Assembly (NCBI RefSeq): GCF_002288925.2
Contig: NW_022098007.1
Coordinates: 24,873,450-24,937,449, forward strand
DNA length: 64,000 nt
Direction: 5' to 3'
Origin: Delphinapterus leucas
Lineage: Eukaryota; Chordata; Mammalia; Artiodactyla; Monodontidae
In this document: piece by piece, positions 10,780-22,482 of the stretch
Position numbering within the stretch: the first letter of the stretch is position 1
Layout of the letters: every line of letters starts with the position of its first letter
Program-made: the position numbers and the translations under genes
The notes under the pieces: model-generated
Told to the model about the DNA's origin: nothing
Seen by the model: only the letters and a program-made list of their open reading frames with translations
The model's database searches: none

Positions 10780-10843
10780 AAATTTTCTTTCAGAAATGTC
10801 TTGTAGTTTTCAAATTTTCTTTCAGAAATGTCTTGTAGTTTTC
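10780..10843. repeat. Perfect 32-bp tandem duplication
   Basis: The 32 bases at 10780-10811 (starting aaattttctttcagaaatgt) are repeated exactly at 10812-10843 within the old antisense L1. Since the host is old and diverged, the duplication is much more recent. Confidence 0.9.
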
Positions 10844-10976
10844 AGTGTACAAGTCTTGTATTCCCTTGTTTAACTTTATTGCTAAATATTTTATGTTTTA
10901 ATTCTGTTGTAAATTGAATTTTTTCTTAATTTTATTCTTATATTATTTATTAGTGGTGTATAGAATACAAATGATT

Positions 10977-11100
10977 TTTTAAATTGATAAGCTGGACTTT
11001 GTTAAAATTAAAAATTAATTAATGACATTGTTTGGATAATGAAAAGACAAATCACATACTTGGAGAAAATATTTGCTAAACACATATATGATAAAGGATT
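10977..11100 (+). mobile_element. 124-bp internal L1 ORF2 fragment between 16-bp direct repeats
   Basis: A sense-orientation piece of late ORF2 (KIDKLDF-like start, then WEKIFA-like and DKG-like text, with a small internal deletion) interrupts the antisense L1. It is bracketed by the exact 16-mer tagaatacaaatgatt at 10961-10976 and 11101-11116. The host L1 reads continuously once the fragment and one repeat are removed. It has neither L1 3' end nor A-tail, so standard 3'-end-primed retrotransposition does not explain it. Confidence 0.75.
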
Positions 11101-12230
11101 TAGAATACAAATGATTATTGTGTTGATCTTAGATCCTGAAATTCGCTGACTTTGTATATTAGCTCTAATAATTTTTGTGGCTTATTTAGGACCTTCTACA
11201 TATAGGATAATGTCATCAGCAAATAGAGATAATTTTACTGTTCCTATTCCAATTTGGGTACTTTAAATTTTTCTTGGTTAATTGTTCTAGCTAGAACTTC
11301 CAGTACAATATTAAATAGAAGAGGCAAGAGTGAGCACCCATGTTTTGTTCCTGATCTTAAGGGAGATTTCAGTTTTTCACCATTAGTCTAATATTAGCTG
11401 ATAGTTTTTCATAAATGTCCTTTAACATAATGAGGAATTTTCCTTTAATTCCTATTTTTCTGAGTGTTTTTCTATCATGGAAAGGCGTTAGATCCTGTGA
11501 AATAAAATGCTTTTTCACATGTATTGAAGTGGCCTTGTGGCTTTTTTCATTAATTCTATTAATGAGATATATGACATTGATTGATTTTCTTATGTTGAGC
11601 CAAACTTGCATTCCTGGTATAAGTCTCACTTGATCATGGCATATAATCATTTTAATGTGTGTTGCATTTGTTTCCTAGTAGTTTTTAAAAGGATGTTTGA
11701 CTATAAGGTATAATGTTTTGTAGTTTTGTTTTTTTTCTGGTGTGTTCTTTGACTAGCTTTGATATCTGGGTAATGCTTGCCTTATATAATAAGTTAGGAA
11801 GTGGCTCTTCGTCTTCAACATTTTGGAAATGTTTAAGAAGAATTGGTATTAATTATTCTTTAAATGTTTGGTAGAATTCACCAGTGATGCTATCTGGTCA
11901 TAGACTTTTCTCTGTTGGAGAGTTTTATACTACTGATATAATTTCTTTAATTGTAATAGGCTTACTCAGATTCTTTTTCTTCTTGAGTCAGTTTTGGTAA
12001 TTTGGATGTTTTGAGGAGTTTCTCCATTGAATCTACCTTATCTAATTTATTGCCATAATATGGTTTATAGTATTTTCCTATATTTTTATTTCTATGCAGT
12101 CCTTTGTATTGTCTGTACTTTCAATTCTGATTTTATTTATCTGCAGCTTCTTTGTTTTTTCCTTAGTAGACCTTAAGCCTATAAATTTTGTATCTCTTAA
12201 AATAAGCAACTTTTGCATCTTTCACTTGCT

Positions 12231-12343
12231 TTTATTGTGAAAAACCACATAGCATAAAATTTACAATCATGATAATTTTAAGTGTACAGTTCAGTAGTAT
12301 TAAGTATACTCATATTTTACTTTTTAAAATTTAATTTGATTAA
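12231..12343 (-). mobile_element. Old L1 3'UTR-like segment
   Basis: Short antisense segment (cataaaatttacaatcatg..., aagtgtacagttcagtagtattaag) resembling the 3'UTR of old L1s, similar to 10525-10650. It is cut off by the next antisense L1, whose 3' end starts at about 12344. Confidence 0.5.
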
Positions 12344-12661
12344 CTCTTTTTAAAATTTTTATTGGAGTATACTGGATTTAAAATGTTGTGTTAGTTTCAG
12401 GTGTACAGCAAAGTGAATCTGTTATATATATACATGTATCCACACTTTTTTAGATTGTTTTCCCATACACCGTATTGAGTAGAACTCTGCATGCTATACA
12501 GTAGGTCCTTAGTAGCTACCTATTTTATATATAGTGGTGTGTATATGTCAATCCCAATCTTCCAATTAATCTCCCCCTTACTCCCTTGTAACCATAAGTT
12601 TATTTCCTACATCTGTAACTCTATTTCTGGTTTGTAGATAAGTTCACTTGTACATCGTTTT

Positions 12662-15600
12662 TTAGATTCCACATATAAGCGATATCATAAGATATTTGTC
12701 TTTCTCTGTCTGACTTACTTCATTCAGTAAGACAGTCTCTAGGTCCATCCATGTTGCTGCAAATGGCATTATTTCATTTATTTTTATGGCTGAGTAACAT
12801 TCCATGGTATATATGTACCACATCTTCTTTTTCCATTCCTCTGTTGATGAACATTTAGGTTGCTTCCATGTCCTGGCTATTGTAAATAGTGCTGCAATGA
12901 ACATTAGGGTGCATGTGTCTTTTCGATTTATGGTTTCCTCCAGATATATGGCTAGGAGTGGGATTGCTGGGTCATCTGGTAGGTCTGTTTTTTAGTATTT
13001 TAAGGAACCTCCATACTGTTCTCAACAGTGGCTGTAGAAACTTACGTCCCCACCAACAGTGTAGGAGGGTTCCCTTTGCTCCACACCTTCTCCATGTTTT
13101 ATTGTTTATAGCCTTTTAATGATGGCCATTCTGCCCAGTGTGAGGTGATACCTCATTGTACTTTTGATTTTCATTTCTCTAAGACCTAGTGATGTTGAAT
13201 ATCTTTTACTGTGCTTTTTGGCCATTGGTATGTGTTATATGGAGAAATGTCCATTTAGATCTTCCACCCATTTTTAGATTGGGTTGTTTGTTGTTTGTTT
13301 GTTTTGATATTTAGCTGCATGAGCTGTTTGTATATTTTGTAGATTAATCTCTTGTCAGCTGCTTCATTTACAAATACTTTCTCCCATTCTGTGGATTGCC
13401 TTTTTGTTTTGTTTATGGTTTCCTTTTCTGTGCAAAAGCTTTTAAGTTTAATTAGATCCCATTTTAAAATTATTTTTATTTTCATTACTCAAGGAGGTGG
13501 ATCAAAAAAGATCTTTCTGCAATTTATGTCAAAGAGTGTTCTGCCTACATTTTTCTCTAAGAGTTTTTATAGTGTCCAGGCTTATATTTAGGTCTTTAAT
13601 ACATTTTGAGTTTATTTTTGTGTACGGTGTTAGGGAGTCTCCTAATTTCATTCTTTTACATGTAGCTATTTAGTTTTCCCAGATCCACTTATTGAGAAGA
13701 CTGTCTTTTCTCCATTGTATATTCTTGCCGCTTTTGTCATACATTAGACAAGCATATGTGCACAGGTTTATCTCTTGACTCTCTATCCTGTTCCATTGAT
13801 CTGTATTCCTGTTTTTGTGCCAGTACCATACTGTTTTGATTACTGTATCCTTGTATTATACTCTGAAGTCAGGGAGCCTGATTCCTCCAGCTCCATTTTG
13901 CTTTCTCAAGTGTGGTTTGGCTATTTGGGACCTTTTGTGTTCCCATACAAATTGTAAATTTTTTTGTTCTAACTTTGTAAAATATGCCCTTGGTAATTTG
14001 ATAGGGATTGCATTGAATCTATAGATTGCTTTGGGTAGTAAAGTCATTTTTACTTCTTCTTTTCCAATTTGGGTAACTTTATTTCTTTTTCTTCTCAGAT
14101 GGCCTGGCTTGGATTTCCAAAGATATGTTGAGGAAAAGTGGTGAGAGTGGATATCCCTGTCTTGTCTGATCTTAGAGGAAATGCTTCCAGTTTTTTACCA
14201 TTGAGCATGATCTTTGCTGTGGGTTTGTCATATAAGGCTTTTATTATGTTGAGGTAGGTTCCCTCTATGCACAGTTTCCGGAGATTTTTTATCATAAATG
14301 TGTGTTGAATTTCGTCAAAAGCTTTTTCTGCATCTATTGAGATGATCATATGGTTTTTATTCTTCAAATTGTTAATATGGTGTAGTACATTGATTGATTT
14401 TTGTATACTGAAGAATCCTTGCATCCCTGGCTTAAATCCTGCTTGATCATGGTTTATTATCCTTTAAATGTGTTTCTGGATTCTGATTGCTAGTATTTGT
14501 GTTGAGTATTTTTGCATCTATGCTCATCAGAGATATTGGCCTGTATTTTTCTTTTTCGTGATATCTTTGTCTGGTTTGGGTATCGGTGATTGTGGCCTTG
14601 TAGAATGAGCTTGGGAGCATTCCTTCCTCCGAAATTTTTTGGAACAGTTTAAAAAGGATAGGTGTTAACTCTTCTCTAAACGTTTGATAGAATTTGGCTG
14701 TGTAGCCATCTGGTCCTGGACTTTTGTTGTTGGAAGATTTTTTTTTTTTTTTTTTTTTTTGCGGTATTCAGGCCTCTCACTGTTGTGGCCTCTCCTGTTG
14801 TGGAGCACAGGCTCCGGACATGCAGGCTCAGCGGCCATGGCTCACGGGCCCAGCAGCTCCACAGCATGTGGGATCTTCCAGGACTGGGGCATGAACCCGT
14901 GTCCCCTGCAACGGCAGGCGGATTCTCAACCACTACGCCACCAGGGAAGACCTGTTGTTGGAAGATTTTTAATCGCAGTTTCAATTTCATTACTTGTGAT
15001 CAGTCTGTTCATATTTTATATTTCTTTCTGGTTCAGCCTTGGAAGGTTGTACCTTTCTAAGAATTTATCTATTTATTCCAGGTTGCCATTTTATTGGCAT
15101 ATAGTTGCTTTGTATTTCTGTGGTGACAGTTGTGCCTTCTCCTTTTTCATTTCTAATTTTATTGATTTGGGACCTCTTCCTTTCTTCCTGTTGAGTCTGG
15201 CTAACAGTTTATCAATTTTGTTTATCTTATCAAAGAACTAGCTTTTAGTTTCATTGATCTTTGCTATTGTTTCTTTGTTTCTATTTCATTTGTTTATGGT
15301 CTTATCTTTATTCTTTCTTTCTTTCTACTAAATTTGGGTTTCATTTGTTCTTCTTTATCTAGTTGTTCCAGGGGTAAGGTTAGGTTGTTTGTTTGAGATT
15401 TTTCTTGTTTCCTGAGGTAAGATTGTATTGTTATAAACTTCCCTCTTAGAACTGCTTTTGCTGCATCCCATAGGTTTTGTGACATTTTGTTTTCATTGCC
15501 AGTTTTTTCTAATTTTTTAAAATGTGTTCTTTGATTTCTTCAGTGATTGTTTGGTTATTTAGAAGCCTACTGTTTAGCTTCCATATGTTTGTCTTTTTTT

Positions 15601-16323
15601 AGAGTATTTTCCTGTAATTGATTTCTAATCTCATATTGTTGTGGTCAGAAAAGATGTTTGATATGATTTCAATTTTCTTGAACTTACTGAGGCTTGATTT
15701 GTGACCCAAGATGTGATCTATCCTGGAGAATGTTCCATGTGCACTTGAGAAGAAAATATATTCTGCTGCGTTTGGATGGAATGTGCTATAAATATCAACT
15801 AATTCCATCTGATCTAATGTGTTATTTAAGGCTTGTGTTCCTTATTAATTTTCTATCTGGATGATATGTCGATTGGTGTAAGTGGGGTGTTAACATCCCC
15901 CAATATTATTGTTACTGTTGATTTTCTCTTTTATAGCTGTTAGCATTTGCCTTATGTATTGAGGTGCTCCTTTGTTGGGTGCATAGATATTTACAATTGT
16001 TATACCTCTTCTTGTATTGATCCCTTGACCATTATGTAGTGTCCTTCCCTGTCTCTTGTAATAGTCTTCATTTTAAAGTCTAATTTATCTGATATGAGTA
16101 TTGCTACTCCAGCTTTCTTTTGATTTCCATTTGCATGGAATATCTTTTTACATCCCCTCATTTTCAGTCTTTATATTTCCCTAGGTCTGAAGTGGGTCTC
16201 TTGTAGACAGCATATATATGTGTCTTGTTTTTGTACCCATTCAGCCAGTCTGTGTCTTTGATTGAAGCATTTAATCCATTTATATTTTAAGGTAATTATT
16301 GATATGTATGTTCCTATTGCCAT
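12662..16323 (-). pseudogene. L1 ORF2, deleted and SINE-interrupted
   Basis: The ATG at 16321-16323 begins the endonuclease domain. Its features (LQETHF-type words near 16190, GDVN-like near 15890, SDHNNM near 15640) are recognisable in the minus-strand frames. The RT domain is interrupted by the SINE at 14743-14952, and a deletion joins text just before the FADD box directly to [10 protein letters not shown] at about 14047. The C-terminal end ([17 protein letters not shown] to MISLICGI) is an open stretch at 12662-12904. It is non-functional. Confidence 0.88.
14743..14952 (-). mobile_element. CHR-type tRNA-derived SINE
   Basis: On the minus strand the element begins cttccctggtggcgtagtgg (A-box-like TGGCGTAGTGG), has a B-box-like GGTTCATGCCC and ends ...gaggcctgaataccgc followed by a run of about 20 A (the T run at 14741-14760). 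It is flanked by the 18-bp target-site duplication tgttgttggaagattttt at 14725-14742 and 14953-14970. It is non-coding and transcribed by RNA polymerase III when active. This SINE form is what suggests a cetacean. Confidence 0.92.
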
Positions 16324-16329
16324 TTTCTT

Positions 16330-17311
16330 GTTTTGGGTTTGTTTTTGTAGGTCGTTTTTCTTCCCTTCCTCTTTTTTCTCTTCTTCCTCTTTTTTCTCTT
16401 CTCTTGTGTTTCTTGCCTAGAGAAGTTCCTTTAGCAATTGTTTTAAAGCTGGTTTGGTGGTGCTGAATTCTCTTAGCTTTTGCTTGTCTGTAAAGTTCTT
16501 GATTTCTCTGTCAAATATGAATGAGAGCCCGTCTGGGTAGAGAAATCCTGGTTGTCATTTTCCCCCTTTCATTACTTTAAATATATCCTCCCACTCCCTT
16601 CTAGCCTGCAGAGTTTCTGCTGAAAAATCAGCTGATAACCTTTGGGGATTCCCTTGTATTTTATTTTTTACTTTTCCCTTGCTGCTTTTAATACTTTTCT
16701 TTGAATTTAATTTTTTTGCTTTGATTGATATGTGTTTCATTATGTTCCTCCTTGGGTTTATCCTGTATGGGACTCTGTGTGCTTCCTGGACTTGATTATT
16801 TCCTTTCCCATGTTAGGGAAGTTTTCATCTATGATCCCTTCAAATATTTTCTCAGGTCCTTTCTCTTTCTCTTCTTTTTCTGGGACCCCTATAATTCAAA
16901 TGTTGGTGTGTGTAATGTTGCCCCAGAGGTCTCTGAGACTGTCATTTCTTTTCATTCTTTTTTCGTTACTCTGTTCTGCAGGAGTGATTTCCACCATTCA
17001 AACTTCCAGGTCACTTAACCATTCTTCTGTCTCAGTTATTCTGCTATTGATTCCTTCTAGTGTATTTTTCATGTCAGTTATTGTCTTGTTCATCTCTGTT
17101 TATTTGTTCTTTTGTTCTGCTAGGTCTTTGTTAAACTTTTCTTGTATCTTCTCAGTCCGTGCCTCTATTCTGTTTCTGAGATCTTGGATCATCTTTACTA
17201 TCATTACTCTGAATTCTTTTTGCATAGATTTCTTATCTCCTCTTTATTTAGTTGTTCTTGTAGTTTTTTATCTTGCTCCTTCATCTGCAACTTCTTTCTT
17301 TGTCATCTCAT
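16330..17311 (-). pseudogene. L1 ORF1, decayed
   Basis: The minus strand shows ORF1 C-terminal words (SADFSAETLQARREWEDIF within 16555-16740), an RRM-like region near 16800-16900 (complement of ctataattcaaatgttgg) and a coiled-coil portion to about 17290. Stops and frameshifts are present throughout, and the probable ATG region near 17304-17311 is itself compromised. Confidence 0.75.
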
Positions 17312-19576
17312 TTTGTCACACTTCCTATTTTTGTGGTCTCCTTTCCACAGGCTGCAGGATTGCAGTTCCTCTTGTTTCTGGTGTCTGACACTGGTGGGTG
17401 AGGTTGATATAGAGGCTTGTGCCATTATACCCTTGATAGGGGGTTTGATTGGTGTTGTGGTGATCAGAGCCTTCCCTAGATATTGAGCGGGGTCTCCCCT
17501 TTGCTCTGTGGTTTTCACTGCCCTGTCAGGGGCGGGACCTGCTCCCTAACTGTTGGAGTAGAGGCCCCCAGATCTGTTCTTTAGCTATGATTTTATCTGC
17601 AGTGTGAGGTAGGAGGGATTGGAACACTCCCACTGGGAGAGAAGCCAATGAGATTTTCTCCTTTGGAGCTGATCACCTGTGAATGTGCTGTGTTGTGTCT
17701 CCTTTTGCCTGTTGTTCAGGCTCACAAAATTTACTGTTGTTGGCACTGCTCTCAGTCCTGCCTTAAATGTGGGTATGCTGGCAATTGACCCTGGTGGCTC
17801 TCAGGCATTGTTTTCACCTGGCCACCAGTGGAGGTCCACTGAGGTTAGGTCCCAGTACTGCAGTAGTCATGCACCTGGATCTGCTGTGGGAGTTATGGAG
17901 GCAGCTCGAGCTCTGGTCTGGGCCTAACCCCACGTGTATGTGCCCAGAGCCCACAGCTGCTAAAGCCTGGCCCATCCTACTTGCAAGAGCACTTGTTGTC
18001 CTTTTGGATATTTCACAGGTGCTGAATTTAGGAAGCCATCAGCAGAGGTGTAACTCCGCAGATCGCACAGCCATGAGGAGAGATTTCAGCTCTTCTTCCT
18101 TAGTCACATAGCCCCTGGGGCTCAGCTCTGCTTTGAGACCCTACTCTGGATGAATTTCCTAGTAGTGGGAGCTATCTGTGCCCTCCTGGGACAGCAGAGC
18201 AGGTCCAACACTCACTGGCAGACTTCCTAGTAGTGAGAGGTTTCTACATGCTCCTGGGATGGCAGGGCAGCTACTGGAACTCACTGACAGATTCCCTAGT
18301 GGGGGGAATTATGCACAACCTCCTGGGACAGTGGGACAGGTCCCAGCACCCACTGAAGGATTTCCCTGTATTCAGGGCTATCTGAGCCCTCCTGGCATAG
18401 CAGGGTGGGTTTCAACAGCCACTGAAAGATTTCCCAGTTGCAGAAGCTTTCTGTGCTCTCCCAGGACAGCAGGTTTAGTCCTGGCAATCACTGGTGGGCT
18501 TCCCAATTGCAGAAGTTATCGTGTCTTCCTGGGACAGCAGGACAGGTCCTGGCACCCACTGAGAGATTTCCTAGTAGGGAGAGCTATCTGCACGCTCCTG
18601 AGATTCCAGGGCAGGTTCCAGCATCCACTGACGGACCTAGTCACAGAAGCTATCTGCACCCTCCTGGAACAGCAGGTCCTGGGGCCCACTGGAGGAATTC
18701 ACAGTGGCTGGATCAGTCTGCGCCCCTCCAGGTCAGCAGGGGTGGGTCCTGGGGCCCACTGGCAGAATTGCTAGTTTTGGTAGCTGTCCAAGCCCTTCCT
18801 TGTCAGCAGGGGTGGGGCTTGGCTTCTACCTGTGAGCCTGGAAGAGGCGGCCAGTGCCCACCTCTGGAGCCCAAGATGACAGCGGGACCCGCGTTTGCCC
18901 CTGGAGCTCCTGTAAGTTGTGTCCTTTTGCCTGGGAGCACTCACAGGGAAAGAAGCTTTTACAGTGGTCCCACCCCTCTCCTCGTGTCCTTCCCAATAAT
19001 GGTGCCTTGCCTGTCTGGTGGGACCAGGCTTCTTCCTATACACCCTCAGTTGCCAAGGCGTGAACTCTTCAGGCTATTTCCATATCTAACCCTTGTCCTC
19101 TCCCTGGCACTGAGCTTCAGAGTCTGAGCTTCAGCACCTGACTCCCACCATCACTGGCAGAGGAGTAAATCAGGTTGGGGAGGTCAGGGTGACAGTGCTG
19201 ACCCTCTGTACAGGTTACTATCTATTTTGCCTTCCACAAACTGTTTGCTGCTCTCCCCTTTTAGGTTCCAAAACTCGCCCTCTGCTCAGTATAATTTCTC
19301 TGCTGGTGAGGAGCCTTCCCAAGGTGCAGGAAATTTTCCTCCTTTACAACTCACTCCCTGGGGCGCCAGTCCCGTCCTGATTCTTTCGTTTTCTTTTTCC
19401 TTTTGTCCTACCCTGTTACAAGGAGGTTTTCTTGTCTTTTCGGACATTTGAGGTCTTCTGTCGACACTCAGTAGTTGTTCTGTGTGAATCATTCCACTAG
19501 TAGATGTATTTTCAATGTTTCTGTGGAGGGAGTTGAACTCTGCTTCCTACTCCTTGGCCATCTTGATCTCAACCTC
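17312..19576 (-). promoter_or_regulatory. Antisense L1 5'UTR with 68-bp repeats
   Basis: The region between the ORF1 start and the L1 5' end. It is GC-richer than the rest of the element and dominated by nine ~68-bp repeats (18183-18794). Open stretches of up to 229 codons on the plus strand here arise because the repeat length is close to a multiple of three. They do not resemble a protein. The promoter role is inferred from position only. Confidence 0.65.
18183..18794 (-). repeat. Nine ~68-bp tandem repeats in L1 5'UTR
   Basis: Units start at 18183, 18251, 18320, 18389, 18458, 18526, 18595, 18661 and 18726, with a partial unit at 18795. Spacing is 65-69 bp. Plus-strand consensus words are ctcctgggacagcag, caggtcc, ca(c/t)ccactg, gatttcc(t/c)agt and gagctatctg. 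The array is diverged, so it is old relative to the L1 insertion or was inherited from the source element. Confidence 0.9.
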
Positions 19577-20874
19577 AATGAATTGATCCAGTCATCTGTC
19601 AGTGGACATTTAGGCTGCTTCCATGTCTTGGCTATTGTAAATAGTGCTGAAATGAACATTGGGGTGCATATGTCTTTTTGAATTATGGTTTTCTCTGGAG
19701 ATATGCCCAGGAGTGGGATTGCTGGATCATATGGTAGCTTTATTTTTAGTTTTTAAGGAACCGCCATACTGTTCTCCATAGTGGCTGTAACAATTAATAT
19801 TCCTAAAGTGTAGGAGCGTTCCCCTTTCTGCACACCCTCTATAGCATTTATTGCTTGTAGACTTTTTGACAATGGGCATTCTGACCAGTGTGAAGTGGCA
19901 ACTCATTGTAGATTTGCATTTATCTAAGAATTAACAATGTTGAGCATATTTTCATGTGATTTTTGGCCATCTGTATGTTTTCTTTGGAGAAATGTCTATT
20001 TCGATCTTCTGCCCATGTTATGATTTGGATGTTTGGTTGTTTTTTTTGTTTTTTTTTATTGAGCTGCATGAGTTGTTTGTATATTTTGGAGATTAATCCC
20101 TTGTTGGCTGCTTTGTTTGCAAATATTTTCTCCCATTCTGTGAATTGTCTTTTCGTTTTGTTTATGGTTTCCTTTGCTGTGCAAAAGATTTTATGTTTAA
20201 TTAAAACCCATTTTTTATTTTTGTTTTTATTTTCATTACTCTAGGAGGTGGATCAAGAAAGATCTTGCTATGATTTATGTCAAAGGGTGTTCTGCCTATG
20301 TTTTCCTCTAAGAGTTTTATAGTATGCAATCTTACATGTAGGTCTTTAATCCATCTTGAGTTTATTTTTTGTATGGTGTTAGAGAATGTTCTAACTTCAT
20401 TCTTTTACATGTAGCTGTCCAGTTTTCCCAGCACCACTTACTGAAGAGACTGTCTTTTCTCCATTGTATATTCTTGCCTCTTTTGTCATAGATTAACTGA
20501 CCATAGGTGCATGGGTTTATTTTTGGGCTTTCTATCCTGTTCCATTGGTATATAAGTCTGTCTTTGTGCTGACAACATACTGTTTTGATTACTGTAGCTT
20601 TATAGTGTAGTCTGAAATCAGGGCGCCTGATTCTTCCAGCTCCATTTTTCTTTCTCAACATTGCTTTGGCTATTCAGGATCTTTTGTGCTTCCATACAAA
20701 TTTTAATACTATTTTTCTAGATCTGCAAAAAAAAATGCCATTGGTAATTTGATATGGATTGCATTGAATCTGTAGATTACCTTGCGTAGTATAATCATTT
20801 TGATGATATTGATTCTTCCAATCCAAGAACATGGTATACCTTTCCATCTGTTTGTGTCATCTTCAATTTCACAA
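19577..20874 (-). mobile_element. Antisense L1 fragment, ORF2 C-terminal half
   Basis: Reverse-complement late ORF2, from the MFIAALF region (about 19600-19680) to the NIVKM region (about 20800). The minus-strand open stretch 20362-20661 reads [21 protein letters not shown]. Both ends are abrupt: no 3'UTR or A-tail on the left, and a switch to sense L1 on the right at about 20874. Confidence 0.85.
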
Positions 20875-21392
20875 CCAAGAATCCTCTATCCAGCAAGGCC
20901 CTCATTCAGATTCAATGGAGAAATAAAAAGTTTTACAGACAAGCAAAAGCTAAGAGAATTCATCAGCACTAAACCAGCTTCATGACAAATGCTAAAGGAA
21001 ATTCTCTAGGCAGAAAAGTAAAGGCCACAACTAAAAACAAGAAAATTATGAATGGAAAAGCTCACTGGTAAAGACAAACATACAGTAAATGTAGGAAATT
21101 ATCCACACACAAATATGATATCAAAACCAGCAATCATGAGAAGAAGAGAGCACAAATGCAGGATACTGGAAATGAATTTTAAATTAAGAGATCAGAAAAT
21201 TAAAACAATCTTGCATATATATATAGACTACTAAATCAAAACTTCATGATAACTGCAAATCAAAAATCTACAATAGATATACACACAAAAAAGAAAAAGT
21301 TATCCAAAGACAGCACTAAAGATAGTCATCAAATAGTAAGAGAAGAGAATAAAAGAGGAACAGAAGAAAAAAGGTCTACGGAAACAAATCCA
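20875..21392 (+). mobile_element. Old sense L1, left part (ORF1 end and spacer)
   Basis: Begins inside the ORF1 C-terminal domain ([24 protein letters not shown]) and continues into the long AT-rich interval before ORF2. It breaks off at 21392, where a full-length L1 was inserted, and resumes at 27868 with the matching ORF2 start. There is no long open frame. Confidence 0.82.
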
Positions 21393-21735
21393 TGGGGCAG
21401 AGTAAAGATGCTGGAGTAGAAAGATGTAGGGTTTGCATCTCCTCACAACTAGGGCACCTACTAGATGTTTGTGGGGAACTCGGACACCTAAGGGGACAGA
21501 AGGAATCTCTGCATGATGGGGTAGGATGTGGGAAGGAAGTAGGGGGACAAGAAAAGTGGAGGCACTATGAGACCAGCAACCCTGAGGGGGGTCTGGGGGA
21601 GGGGAGAGGTTCTCATGCTCGGAGGGGCCCACTCACAGTGAGGGGATCAGTGAGGATGGAGAGGGGCCTTCGGGAGATCAGGGGATTGGAGAGGAACATG
21701 GCCAGTGTCTCCCCCACTCACTTGTTTCCCAGAAA

Positions 21736-22056
21736 GCCTGCTGGTGTCCTGGGCCTTAACCCCCAGCCCCTGGGGCCCCCTCTGGCCACACAGGTACCAG
21801 GCCTGAGCGCCCCCCAACCAAGGCCTCTTCTGGCCATGTGGATCCTGGGCCTGATCCCCCCCCAAAGCCTCTTCCTTCTAGCTGTGCAGGTCCTGGGCAT
21901 GAGCCCCACCACCCCTCCACCAAAACCTCCTCTGGCTGTGCAGGTCCTGGCAGCCTAAGTACCACCCATGACAGAGCTTCCTCTGGCCACGTGGGTCCAG
22001 GTGGGCTGAGCACCAGCCCTCTCCAAGTCTTCCTCCAGGTGCACTGGGCCCTGCAG
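21736..22056 (+). repeat. Six or seven ~50-bp GC-rich tandem units
   Basis: Diverged units with the shared pattern cctc(c/t)tctggcc..gtgcaggtcctgggc..gagc start at about 21736, 21778, 21825, 21874, 21928, 21977 and 22028. Spacing is 42-54 bp. Plus-strand open reading through them (21392-21958) is repeat-driven and not a recognisable protein. Confidence 0.7.
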
Positions 22057-22482
22057 GTACATGTGGAAAATTGCACCCCAGATGGCCTGTTTGGGCATAA
22101 GTGCTCCAGCCCTGTTCCAGCAAGTGCAGAGGTGGGAATGACACACTGGGTCCAGAGCCCTACCTAGAGGTCTTGGAGGTAAACTGGGGAGGCAGGAGTA
22201 GTCTGTAGCTCACTGTGGGGACAAGGACACAGATAGAGGAGGCACCAGGGAATTATTTTTTTTAATTTTTTAAATATATTTTTTATCTTCTATTTTTATT
22301 CTTAAATTAAAAAAATTCATTTTCTTTATTTTATCTTTTATTTATTATTTTTCTGTTGTGTTTCTGGTTTGTTTTGTTGTTGTTTAATATTTATTCTTAT
22401 TTTCTCTAATATATTTTTTATTTTTCCAATTTTATTTTATATTTTATTATTTATTATTACTCAGCTCTTTTCTGTTTGTTGC

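Larger units (their letters stand above)
10669..12230 (-). mobile_element. Old antisense L1, ORF2 RT region
   Basis: Reverse-complement ORF2 of an old L1, running from the post-RT region (ttgtattgaatctgtagat) through the RT domain to the segment before it. The minus-strand open stretch 11369-11650 reads HDQVRLIPGMQ and INVIYLIN, diagnostic of the RT domain. The catalytic box (FADD on the minus strand, near 11212-11232) appears intact although the frame is destroyed. It holds a 32-bp tandem duplication and a small foreign L1 piece at 10977-11100. Confidence 0.85.
12344..19576 (-). mobile_element. Full-length antisense L1 with nested SINE
   Basis: Read on the minus strand this L1 starts at about 19576 (gaggttgagatcaagatggcc), has a 2.2-kb 5'UTR, ORF1 (about 17311-16330), ORF2 (16323-12662) and a 3'UTR ending at about 12344. 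ORF2 has lost roughly 0.4 kb around 14048-14060, including the RT catalytic box, and is interrupted by a SINE. Many stops and shifts make it older than the copy at 1708. I could not find a convincing target-site duplication. Confidence 0.9.

Noticed and set aside
14800..14950. Possible tRNA gene (A and B box-like sequences)
   Set aside because: The boxes belong to a SINE with A-tail and target-site duplications. No intact cloverleaf or terminator can be drawn.
18178..18774. 198-codon plus-strand open frame with repeating 23-residue pattern
   Set aside because: It runs through the 68-bp array of an antisense L1 5'UTR. The open frame follows from a repeat length near 69 bp, unit lengths vary out of frame, and no protein family is suggested.
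19577..21392. 5' inversion (twin priming) of a single L1
   Set aside because: The antisense part (late ORF2) does not lie upstream of the sense part (ORF1 end) in L1 coordinates, as twin priming requires. Two separate elements fit better.
21392..21958. 188-codon open frame
   Set aside because: It starts exactly at an L1 5' end and crosses GC-rich 5'UTR repeats with few stop codons. No start context, domain or conservation supports it.
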